64,000 nt of DNA. Source: Herbaspirillum sp. 3R11 (GTDB taxonomy: Bacteria; Pseudomonadota; Gammaproteobacteria; Burkholderiales; Burkholderiaceae_D). Below the pieces are notes generated by a model, which did no database searches, was not told the DNA's origin, and saw only the letters and a program-made list of their open reading frames with translations. The first letter of the stretch is position 1. Each line of letters opens with the position of its first letter. Positions 16,598-26,000 of this stretch are shown here, piece by piece. Where the stretch lies: the NCBI RefSeq assembly GCF_004563925.1, contig NZ_SPNJ01000004.1, positions 496,001 to 560,000 of the forward strand, read 5' to 3'. Position numbers and translations under genes: made by a program.

Positions 16598-17794
16598 ATG
16601 AAGGCGCGTCTTCTTGCGACAAACGCCTTGGCGATGTGCTGGTCATACCGGGTTCTGCGCCTGATCACGGCATGGGTGGCATGGGTGGCATGGGTAGCGT
16701 GTGTGGCATTGTGGGATGGCGCCGCAATAGCGGAGGATCTGCCTTGGGGCCAGGCCATGCATGAGCAAGTCATCACAATACCCAATCTGAGCGGCACCTT
16801 GCAATTGGAGACCACCATCTTCAAGCCGAACGGCAAGGGCCCCTTCCCCGTGGCGATCATCAACCATGGCAAACAATCCGGCAATCCCGCGCGGCAACCA
16901 CGCGACCGTTCGCCGGTTGTGGCGCGGGAATTCCTTGAGCGCGGCTACGCGGTCATCCTGCCCATGCGCGAAGGCTTCTCACGTTCCGGCGGCGTCTACG
17001 CCATTCCTGGTTGCAATCTCGAATACAACGGCAAGTACGAAGCCGACGACATTCACGCCGCCGTGGCCTTCGTCCAGCAACAGCCGTGGGCCGATCATGA
17101 CAAGATCGTGATCATCGGCCAGTCGCACGGCGGCCTGAGCGCCATGGCCTTCGGCGCGCGCAATCCGGCGCATGTGAAAGCCCTGATCAATTTCGCCGGC
17201 GGCCTGCACTATGAGGGAGGCAGCTGCCGCTGGCAGGACTCCCTTGTGCATGCTTTCGAGAGTTACGGCAAGACCACCACCATCCCGAGCGTCTGGTTCT
17301 ACGGCGCCAACGATAGTCTCTTCAGTCCCGAACTTGCGCGCCGCATGTTCGACGCCTATACCAAGACACACCTCGCCAACGTCAGACTGGTCGCATTCGG
17401 TCCTTTTGGGACCGATGCGCATAACCTGAGCGGCAGCATCGCCGGCATCCCCATATGGTGGCCGGCAACAGAAGCGCTGTTGCAGCGCGTGGGCCTGCCG
17501 ACCAAACGCCTGTTTGTCGCCACCAACGAGGGCGAATTACCGGTCACGGAAATCGTGGAAGGCCAGCCGCCGCCAGGACTGAACAATGTTGAACAAGCGG
17601 CCTACGACAGATTCCTGCAGACACCACTTCCGCGTGCCGCCGCCCATTCACCGTCGGGCATCTGGAGCACCAGCTCCGGCGGCCCGGATTTCGTCGAGCG
17701 CGCGCTGAACAGTTGCCGGGAGCGCTCGAAACTTCCCTGCAGCCTGTATCTGGTGAATCACAGCGTCGTGCAAAGCGAGTCTGCAGTACACTGA
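16598..17794 (+). CDS. Exported alpha/beta hydrolase (dienelactone hydrolase/S9-like)
   Basis: A 398-residue protein with an N-terminal hydrophobic signal or anchor that contains a repeated W-V-A triplet (A-W-V-A-W-V-A-W-V-A-C-V), ending near A-I-A-E-D. The alpha/beta fold has the nucleophile elbow G-Q-S-H-G-G with serine, a probable acid in G-A-N-D-S-L-F, and histidine in D-A-H-N. H-G-K-Q-S-G is the oxyanion-side loop. Two cysteines (G-C-N-L-E and G-S-C-R-W) and two more near the C-terminus fit a periplasmic location. It likely cleaves an ester or peptide. It is monocistronic; substrate unknown. Confidence 0.8.
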   Translation: MKARLLATNALAMCWSYRVLRLITAWVAWVAWVACVALWDGAAIAEDLPWGQAMHEQVITIPNLSGTLQLETTIFKPNGKGPFPVAIINHGKQSGNPARQPRDRSPVVAREFLERGYAVILPMREGFSRSGGVYAIPGCNLEYNGKYEADDIHAAVAFVQQQPWADHDKIVIIGQSHGGLSAMAFGARNPAHVKALINFAGGLHYEGGSCRWQDSLVHAFESYGKTTTIPSVWFYGANDSLFSPELARRMFDAYTKTHLANVRLVAFGPFGTDAHNLSGSIAGIPIWWPATEALLQRVGLPTKRLFVATNEGELPVTEIVEGQPPPGLNNVEQAAYDRFLQTPLPRAAAHSPSGIWSTSSGGPDFVERALNSCRERSKLPCSLYLVNHSVVQSESAVH

Positions 17795-17952
17795 GCCGCC
17801 GGCCAGACATGCCCGCTACGGATGGAAGAGGATGCGGAGATAAGAAAGATATCCTGATCGCCGACCGCCGAAAGATTCCCCTATCCCACACCAGCCAAGG
17901 GAATTCCCCTTCATGTGTGGTAAAAAGACTAAACCCTTAATCAGGAGTAGCC

Positions 17953-18120
17953 ATGCATCAGCGATACGACGAAAGTACCGCCAATCTGAAAGAATTGATG
18001 ACGATCGCCCCGATCAGTCATCAGGCCTATGTGGCGCATGTGCGGGCGAAGGTTGATACCCGGCGGCAAATGGAAGATGCGAGAGAAGAGGCCAGGCAAC
18101 GGAGTGAGGAAGTGCTCTAG
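17953..18120 (+). CDS. Small hypothetical protein, 55 residues
   Basis: ATG at 17953 is preceded by a strong Shine-Dalgarno, AGGAG at 17943-17947, and the frame ends with TAG at 18118-18120. The product begins M-H-Q-R-Y-D-E-S-T-A-N-L-K-E-L-M, continues with a short hydrophobic/polar part, and ends in a highly charged helix (R-Q-M-E-D-A-R-E-E-A-R-Q-R-S-E-E-V-L). It is soluble and mostly helical, with no signal peptide. No family recognised. The ribosome-binding site and codon usage argue that it is real. Confidence 0.55.
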   Translation: MHQRYDESTANLKELMTIAPISHQAYVAHVRAKVDTRRQMEDAREEARQRSEEVL

Positions 18121-18214
18121 CGACGGCGGCCTCAAAAGGGGTATTTTTGGGGTGGAATCAGATTGTCCGATAACGACCGGGAACCGACATGCAAGCGGAA
18201 CTTCAATCAGTGCT

Positions 18215-18616
18215 TTATTGACTGAGTCGAGCCTGGGCCGTGACAGTCACCGGAGTAAAAAAATTGACCAGATTCCCGTCCGGGTCCCGGAACAGCAACG
18301 AGCGATTACCCCAGGGCATTGTGGTGGGAGCTTGAACCAGATACGGTCCTATCAAGGCGGACAATCGCATGAATTCCGAATCGACATTTTCAACTTGAAA
18401 TTCGATGATTGCCGAGCGATTCTGTCCCGGATCTGCAATCCCCGGGCCGAAAAATTGAAGGGTGCGAGTGCTGCCCAAAGCCAGGACTGCACTTGAAGTC
18501 CTCAACTCGCAGAAGTCTTCTGTGTATATGTGAGCAGAACGATTGACAAGCTGTTCATAAAATTTCCGTAGTCGAGTAATGTCGGCGGTGATCAAACGGA
18601 TAGATACCAAATTCAT
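18215..18616 (-). CDS. VOC (glyoxalase/bleomycin-resistance fold) family protein
   Basis: A 133-residue protein with the beta-alpha-beta-beta-beta vicinal-oxygen-chelate fold. It opens with the R-L-I-T-A-D-I-T-R-L-R-K-F-Y-E-Q-L module and closes with W-G-N-R-S-L-L-F-R-D-P-D-G-N-L-V-N-F-F, the classic VOC end. Members bind a metal and act on small molecules or bind drugs. ATG 18616 has GGAAAGG upstream, better than the upstream in-frame start at 18646. It stands alone; substrate unknown. Confidence 0.85.
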   Translation of the reverse strand: MNLVSIRLITADITRLRKFYEQLVNRSAHIYTEDFCELRTSSAVLALGSTRTLQFFGPGIADPGQNRSAIIEFQVENVDSEFMRLSALIGPYLVQAPTTMPWGNRSLLFRDPDGNLVNFFTPVTVTAQARLSQ

Positions 18617-18674
18617 GACGACCTTTCCAAAGGGAACACGCATCAAGTGATGCGAGTCGTCGTTTTACACGGGT

Positions 18675-18700
18675 GCTCCTGACAGCGTGGTGTCAGGAGC
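18675..18700. other. Perfect inverted repeat (hairpin) upstream of VOC gene
   Basis: Arms GCTCCTGACA and TGTCAGGAGC pair perfectly around a GCGTGG loop. No T-run follows on either strand, so it may be an operator or mRNA structure. It lies about 60 bases upstream of the VOC gene start, within the 369-base gap to the next gene, which otherwise shows nothing clear. Confidence 0.45.
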
Positions 18701-18985
18701 GTCGATCACACGCTGCCGTGTACGACCAAGCCACTGAGCGAACGTTTTCGCTCCTCGCCTTTGCAAAAGTCGATATGCGACGGATAGTGTTTCGTTCCTT
18801 TCCGGCCAAGAAAAGACATTAAAGCCCCAAGAACACACCATGCTTTGTGCGAGCCGCCAAACAACCCGGCATCAAAGCGATATGCAAGGCGACGCGACTA
18901 CCGTGAACCGGCGGCGATGCTATGATCGCCACAGCCCGTATCGGCTACCTTCTCAATTCGAAACAACTAAAAAAATGGAGACTCC

Positions 18986-19456
18986 ATGCGTCAAAAAATC
19001 ACACTCGTCTCGCTTGCCATCGTCGGCGCATTTGCCGCCGGCATTGCGGCGTCGCCGCTGGTGCAACATCTGATCCCGGACGCCCATGCACAGCAAGCGC
19101 CGCTGGTTGCAACCGTGATCGATCTGAATGCGATCACGCACGCTGCGCTGCCTGCCACCCCTTATCCGGAGTTGCGCTCGAAGACCCTGGTCAACACGGA
19201 CAACGCCACCATCAATCTGCAATCCGGCAACGTCGACAAGCACATTCATGCCAAGACCGACGAGATCCAGTACATCGTCGAAGGCAGCGGATCCATGTGG
19301 CTGGGCGGTGAACTCAAGGAGTTCAAACCCGGCAGCCTGATCATCATCCCGAAGGGAACGCCGCACGCCGGCGCCGTGGTGACGAATGGCCCGGTCAAGG
19401 CGATTGCGATCAAGATCCCGCCGCAGGCCAAGGACGACATCACCTTTGTGCATTAA
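18986..19456 (+). CDS. Exported cupin-domain protein
   Basis: A 156-residue protein with a signal peptide (M-R-Q-K-I-T-L-V-S-L-A-I-V) cleaved near A-H-A-Q-Q. The mature part is a single cupin barrel. Metal-binding residues are visible in the first motif, K-H-I-H-A-K-T-D-E-I-Q-Y-I-V-E-G, and in G-T-P-H-A of the second motif. ATG 18986 is preceded by TGGAGA. It is probably a periplasmic metal-binding cupin, either enzyme or binding protein. It stands alone and its ligand is unknown. Confidence 0.85.
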   Translation: MRQKITLVSLAIVGAFAAGIAASPLVQHLIPDAHAQQAPLVATVIDLNAITHAALPATPYPELRSKTLVNTDNATINLQSGNVDKHIHAKTDEIQYIVEGSGSMWLGGELKEFKPGSLIIIPKGTPHAGAVVTNGPVKAIAIKIPPQAKDDITFVH

Positions 19457-19473
19457 TCACCCTGCTGGTCCGT

Positions 19474-19574
19474 ACCGCGATTGCGTTAGGGACCGCATCT
19501 GGCTGTATCTCGGAATGCTGCTGGGCTTGATTGCCATTACCTTCGTGCCCTGGATATCAATCGGTTTTCTTTGA
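19474..19574 (+). pseudogene. Possible remnant of a TRAP large permease (DctM) C-terminus
   Basis: Just after the cupin gene, a frame without a proper start reads R-D-R-I-W-L-Y-L-G-M-L-L-G-L-I-A-I-T-F-V-P-W and ends in TGA before a terminator. The hydrophobic L-I-T-F-V-P-x-x-S style ending resembles the last helix of DctM-type TRAP permeases as I remember them. With no upstream coding sequence it would be a relic of a lost gene. The match is short and could be chance. Confidence 0.3.
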
Positions 19575-19592
19575 CAGATCGATATGACCAAT

Positions 19593-19627
19593 GAAAGCCC
19601 CTGTAACTACGGGGCTTTCATTTTTCC
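19593..19627 (+). terminator. Rho-independent terminator
   Basis: Arms GAAAGCCCC and GGGGCTTTC flank a TGTAACTAC loop and are followed by CATTTTT. It should terminate the cupin transcript and closes the putative relic. Confidence 0.85.
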
Positions 19628-20052
19628 ATGATCAGGTAAGCGCGGCAGGGCCATATCTGACAGCAGAATCAGCTATCCGCAACCGGCCTGAATGACATCA
19701 TCAGGCCGGAATTGACGTACACTCCCAGAGGATTGCCGACAACCAGCTGTCCCGACGCAATTCCTGAAGCAATACATCCATCCTCTTTCTGAATCGCCCC
19801 GCAACAGCTTGCATGCGCGCGGCGATTCAACTCGCATCGAACCCAGCCATCCTGCGTGTGACCCGGAGCACACAAACCTGGATTCAGCTCTTTCCGCTAG
19901 ACCCCATTGACCGCTCACTGCGCATGACTGCGTTGTCGGCGGCGTTTATACGCTTGTACCAAACGATTGCTCCCCGCCGCCGCAGATCGCAACATCGCGG
20001 CTTCGGGCGAAAGGCATCGGCGTTGGTGCCGGCAGGATGAAAGACGTGAATC
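19628..20052. other. Gap upstream of the glucan synthase gene
   Basis: This region of 425 bases has no convincing gene. A minus-strand frame (about 19669-19896) encodes a cysteine-rich stretch including C-A-P-G-H-T-Q-D-G-W and A-S-C-C-G-A, but has only a TTG start without ribosome-binding site. It could be a decayed small secreted-protein gene. The promoter of the large gene downstream must lie here. Confidence 0.4.
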
Positions 20053-23000
20053 ATGAATGAAGACCAGAACATCCTCATAGAAGAACTCCCGCTGCGCGCC
20101 GAATTGTTCAGCGCCTTGCAAATGGAGCAGCATGGCCGCGTGCTGGCCAACGCCCACAAGCTCAATCCGGACTACGGTCCCGACAAGCTGCTGGTGCGAC
20201 TGGCCGACAACGAACTCACCATCATCGATGCCTGCACGCGCCTGACCGAGGCCATCAAGGCCGGTCGCCAGGTGACGCCTGCAGCGGAATGGCTGCTCGA
20301 CAATTACTATCTGATCGAAGAACAGATCCGCACCGCCAAGCGCCATCTACCCAAGAACTACAGCAAGGAATTGCCGCGCCTGCTCAACGGCCTCTCCGCC
20401 GGCAGTCCACGCGTCTACGACATCGCGCTGGAGACGATCTCGCACGGCGACGGCCGCGTCGATCCGGAGAGCCTGAGCCGCTTCGTCGTCGCGTATCAGC
20501 AGACCACCACGCTCAACCTGGGCGAGCTGTGGGCCATTCCGATCATGTTGAGGCTGGCGCTGATCGAGAATCTGCGACGCGTTGCGGCACGCCTGTCGGC
20601 CACGCTGATCAATCGCAACCTGGCGCATTCCTGGGCCGACGCCATGCTCGACGTGGCCGAGAAAAATCCGAGCAACCTGATCCTGCAAGTAGCCGACATG
20701 GCGCGCTCGGCGCCGCCGATGGAAAGCGCGTTCGTCGCCGAACTGGTGCGCCGGCTGCAAGGCCAGAGTCCGACTCTGACACTGCCCCTGACCTGGCTGG
20801 CGCAACGCCTGACCGCATCCGGCAACAGCATCGAGCAGCTGGTGCAACAGGAAAGCCAGAGTCAGGCCGCCGACCAGGTCTCCATCAGCAACAGCATCGG
20901 CTCCCTGCGATTCCTGAGCAGCATGGACTGGCGCGAGTTCGTCGAAACCATGAGCGCAGTCGATCACATCCTGCGCGAAGATCCCGACGATACCTATGCG
21001 CGCATGGACTTTGCGACACGCGATCGCTATCGCCACGTGGTGGAAAAAATCTCGCGCGAAGGATCGCTGTCGGAGACCGACGTAGCCCATCGGGCGATCG
21101 CCATGGCGCGCGCTGCAGCTACGGTAGCAACAGCGGCACCAACGCAAAACAATGGCGCGGATCGCCGCGCGCATGTCGGCTATTACCTGATCGACGCCGG
21201 GCTGCCGTCATTGCAGGCGACTGCCGCCATTCCTGTTACGCCACGCGAAAAACTGACGCGACTGGCATCGACACGTCCGCTGGCAACCTACCTTGGCGCC
21301 ATCGCCCTGATCAGCGCGCTATCGACGTGGTGGGTGCTGGCCGAGGCGCATCAGCGCGGCGGGCAATATTGGCATCCGCTCTGGCTGGCGGTGCTGGGCG
21401 CACTCGCTATCCTGCCTGCCAGCCAACTGGCGCAATCGATCATCAACTGGCTGGTGCCCTTGCTGACGCCGCCGCGGCTGCTCCCGCGCATGGATCTGTC
21501 CGGCGGCATTCCACCAGAATGCCATACGCTGGTGGTGGTGCCGACCCTCCTCGTTACCAGCGCCGGCGCCGAGAATCTGGTCGAGGCGCTGGAAGTACGC
21601 TTCCTCGCCAATCAGGACGCCAATCTGCGTTTTTGCCTGTTGACCGACTTTGCCGATGCGGCCAGCGAGAACATGCCAGCGGATGCGCCCTTGCTGGCGT
21701 TCGCAACGGAATTGCTGAACGCGCTCAATCTGAAATACCCGCGCGCCGGCGGTGACAACTTCCTGCTGCTGCATCGTCCGCGCCGCTGGAATCCGGCACA
21801 GGCGACCTGGATGGGCTACGAGCGCAAACGCGGCAAGCTGGGCGACCTCAACGCCTTCCTGCGCGGTGGCGCACAGGAACCGTTCAGCGCCATCGTCGGC
21901 GACACCGGCGGCCTCCTCAACACCCGTTATGTCATCACGCTGGACACCGACACCGAACTGCCGCGCGATGCCGCCCGCCAGTTTGTCGCGACCATGGCGC
22001 ATCCACTGAATCGTCCGGTCTACGATCCGGCGCAAAGGAAAATCAGCGACGGCTACGGCATTCTGCAACCGCGCGTCGCCGTCAGCTCACCCAGCGCGCA
22101 AGCTTCGCGCTATGAATTGCTGTATGGCGGCGAGACCGGCATCGATCCGTATACCCGCACGGTTTCCGACGTGTATCAGGATCTGTTCGGTGAAGGTTCG
22201 TTCATCGGCAAGGGCATCTACGATGTCGACGCTTTCGAAAAAGTCTTGCAGGAACGCATGCCGGAAAACCGCATCCTCAGCCATGATCTGCTGGAAGGGA
22301 ATTACGTCCGCGCCGGCCTGATCAGCGACGTGCAGTTGTATGAACAATATCCGTCGCGTTACAGCGCCGACGTCAGCCGCCGCCATCGCTGGATCCGCGG
22401 CGACTGGCAGATTGCCGCGTGGATGTGGCCGCGGGTGCCGGTCCGGCGCGATGCAGCCGGCAAGCTGCACTACGAAAAAACACCGCTGTCGGCGCTGTCG
22501 CGCTGGAAGCTGTTCGACAATCTGCGCCGCAGCCTGGTCGCACCGGCGCTCACGCTGGTGACCCTGAGCGGTTGGATGCTGTTGCCGGGGGCATGGTTCT
22601 GGACCGGCATTGTGCTGGCCGTGACGCTGGTGCCGACCGTGTGTTCGTTGCTGCTCAATCTGATCAGGAAACCCGACGACATTCGTCTGCAGCAACACGT
22701 TTCGGCAGCATTCACGACGCTGGGCGCGCAACTGGTGCATGCAGGTCTTGCCATCAGCCTGCTGCCCTACGAGAGCTGGTATCAACTGGACGCCATCGTC
22801 CGCACGCAATGGCGTCTGCATGTGTCCGGCAAGGGCCTGCTCGACTGGAACAGTTCCGGCGAAGCCAATGCCCGCGCCGGCAATGGATTGCGCTCCTACT
22901 ACACGGCGATGTGGCAATCGCCGCTGCTGGCGCTTGCCGTCGCCGTGTATCTGGTGCTGCGCCATCCCATGGCGCTGACCGCTGCCGCGCCCATCCTGCT

Positions 23001-26000
23001 GCTGTGGTGGCTGGCGCCGGTGATCGTGTTTCGCATCAGCCAGCCGATCCTGCGACGCGCGCCGCGTCTTGACGATACCCAGCAAAGCTATCTGCATGCG
23101 CTGGCGCGCAAGACCTGGCTGTTCTTTGAAACCTACGTCGGTCCGGCCGACAACTGGCTGCCGCCCGACAACATGCAGGAACATCCGGTAGAAGTGCTGG
23201 CGCGGCGCACCTCGCCGACCAATATCGGCCTGTCGCTGCTGGCCAACCTGACGGCCTACGATTTCGGCTACATCCCTGGCGGCCAGTTGCTGGAACGCAC
23301 GCGCAACACCTTCCAGACCATGGCAGCCCTGGAGCGGCATCAGGGGCATTTCTACAACTGGTACGACACACAATATCTGCGTCCGCTGCCGCCCGCTTAT
23401 GTATCGACCGTGGACAGCGGCAACCTGGCGGGCCATTTGCTGACCTTGCTGCCGGGCTTGCAGGCGCTGGCCGATGCACCGGTGCTGCATGCCAAGCTGT
23501 TCCCCGGCATACGCACGGCGCATGCGATCCTGCACGAACTGTCGCGGACTTTACCGCTGACCGGAGAGCAGCAATTGTCGCCGCTGTTCACCCGTGAACT
23601 CGACAGCGCCTGCGCGACGCCTCCGACGTCGCTGAGCCAGGCCTGCGTCGTACTGGAGAGCCTGAATCGTCACGTGGATGAGTTTTCCCGCGGGCTGAAT
23701 CAGGTATCGTTCTCCAGCACGACCAGCACACCAGGTTCGCCGTCCGACAAACAACCGCAACGATTCAGCCAACTGCGCAGCTGGGAACGCGCGCTTGCCA
23801 GCCAATGCCGCGAAGCGCTGGCCGAACTGCATGCGCTGGCGCCCTGGCTGCGCTCGGATCAACTCCAACGCTGCTGCGAGGAATTTCCATCGCTCGCAGC
23901 CACGCTCAATGGCCCGCTCAGCCTGCGCCAGATTGCGCAGTTACCGGCACTGATTGCGCAAGCGCAAGCACCGGTCTCTGCCAACGCAGTGGAAAGCAAG
24001 CGCGTTCCGGGCGACCTGCAAACGCTGTTCAAGGAAGCCAGCGATCTCGCCGCCGCGCGCCTGGCCGCCATCGATATGCTGGCCGTGCAGGCCGGCGAGT
24101 TCGCACGCATGGAATACCGTTTCCTGTACGACCCCGCCACACATCTGCTGGCGATCGGCTACAACGTCACCGAGCGCCGGCGCGACACCGGCTTCTATGA
24201 CTTGCTGGCATCGGAGGCGCGCCTCGCGACCTTCGTCGGCATCGCGCAGGGACAGTTGCCGCAAGACAGCTGGTTTGCGCTCGGCCGGCAACTGACGCTG
24301 GCCGGCGGCGAGCCTATCCTGCTGTCGTGGAGCGGTTCGATGTTCGAATACCTGATGCCCTTGCTGGTGATGCCGACTTTTGGCGGCACCCTGCTCGACC
24401 AGACCTATCGCTCGGTGGTGGAACGGCAGATCAGCTACGGCGCACAACGCGGCGTCTACTGGGGCATGTCGGAATCGGGCTATCACAGCTTCGACGCCAG
24501 CCTGAATTACCAGTACCGCACCTTCGGCGTGCCGGGTCTCGGCTTCAAGCGCGGACTGGGCGACGACCTGGTGATTGCGCCGTATGCCTCGATGATGGCG
24601 CTGATGGTCGCGCCGGAACAGGCTTGCAGCAATCTGCAGGCGATGAGTGCGGCAGGATTCGAAGGCGTCTTCGGCATGTATGAGGCCATCGACTACACCG
24701 CATCGCGCCTGCCGCGCGGTCAGAACAATGCCCTGATCCGCTCCTTCATGGCGCATCACCAGGGCATGGGATTGCTGTCGCTGGCGTATCTGTTGCTGGA
24801 CCGGCCGATGCAGCGCCGCTTCGAATCGTATCCGCTGTTCCAGGCCACCATGTCGCTGCTGCACGAGCGCGTGCCCAAGGCCGGCGCGAATTATTCCAGC
24901 GCCTCCGAGCTTGCCGATGTACGCGTCGCTTCCACCGCGCAGGACCAGCAGATTCGCATCGTGCGCCGGCCCGATCCGCGCACGCCCGAAGTGCAACTGC
25001 TGTCCAACGGCCGTTATCACGTGATGGTCACCAGCGCCGGCGGCGGCTACAGCCGCTGGAACGATGTCGCCGTCACGCGCTGGCGCGAAGACACCACACG
25101 CGATCACTGGGGCAGTTTCTGCTACGTCCAGGATATTCGCGACAAGGAGTTCTGGTCGACCGCGTATCAGCCGACGCTGGCCACGCCGACGCATTACGAA
25201 GTGATTTTCTCGGAAGGCCGCGCCGAGTTTCGTCGCAACGATCGCGATATCGAAATGCACACCGAAATCGTGGTCTCGCCGGAAGACGACATCGAATTGC
25301 GCCGCACCAAAATCACCAACCGTTCGCGCACCACGCGCACCTTGGAGATCACCACCTATGGCGAAGTCGTGCTGGCGCCGTCGGCGGCGGACGCAATGCA
25401 CCCGGCCTTCAGCAACCTGTTCGTGCAGACCGAGATCGACATGCAGCGCGGCGCCATTCTGTGCACACGCCGGCCGCGATCAGCCAATGAAGTCGTACCG
25501 TGGATGTTCCACCTGATGGCGGTGCACGGCGGCGGCGATACCCATGCTGATGCAGCGTCGTATGAAACCGACCGCATGCAGTTCCTCGGCCGCGGCAACA
25601 CGCCGGCGACACCGCAGGCAATGCGGCAGACCGGACCATTGTCGAACAGCGCCGGCTCGGTGCTTGATCCGATCATGGCGATCCGCCGCCGCATCACGCT
25701 GGAGGCGGAGCAATCCGTCACCATCGACGTGGTGACGGGCGTCGCCGCCACCCGCGACGTCTGTGCAGAACTGATCGGCAAGTACCAGGATCGCCATCTG
25801 GCCGATCGCGTCATGGAACTGGCATGGACCCACAACCAGGTGGTGCTGCGCCAGCTCAACGCCAGCGAAGCGGATGCGCAACTGTACGGCCGCCTGGCGA
25901 ACTCGGTGGTCTACGCCAATCCCCTGTTGCGCGCCGACGCCAGCATCCTCGCGCGCAACCGGCGCGGCCAGTCGGCGCTGTGGAGCTATGCGATTTCGGG

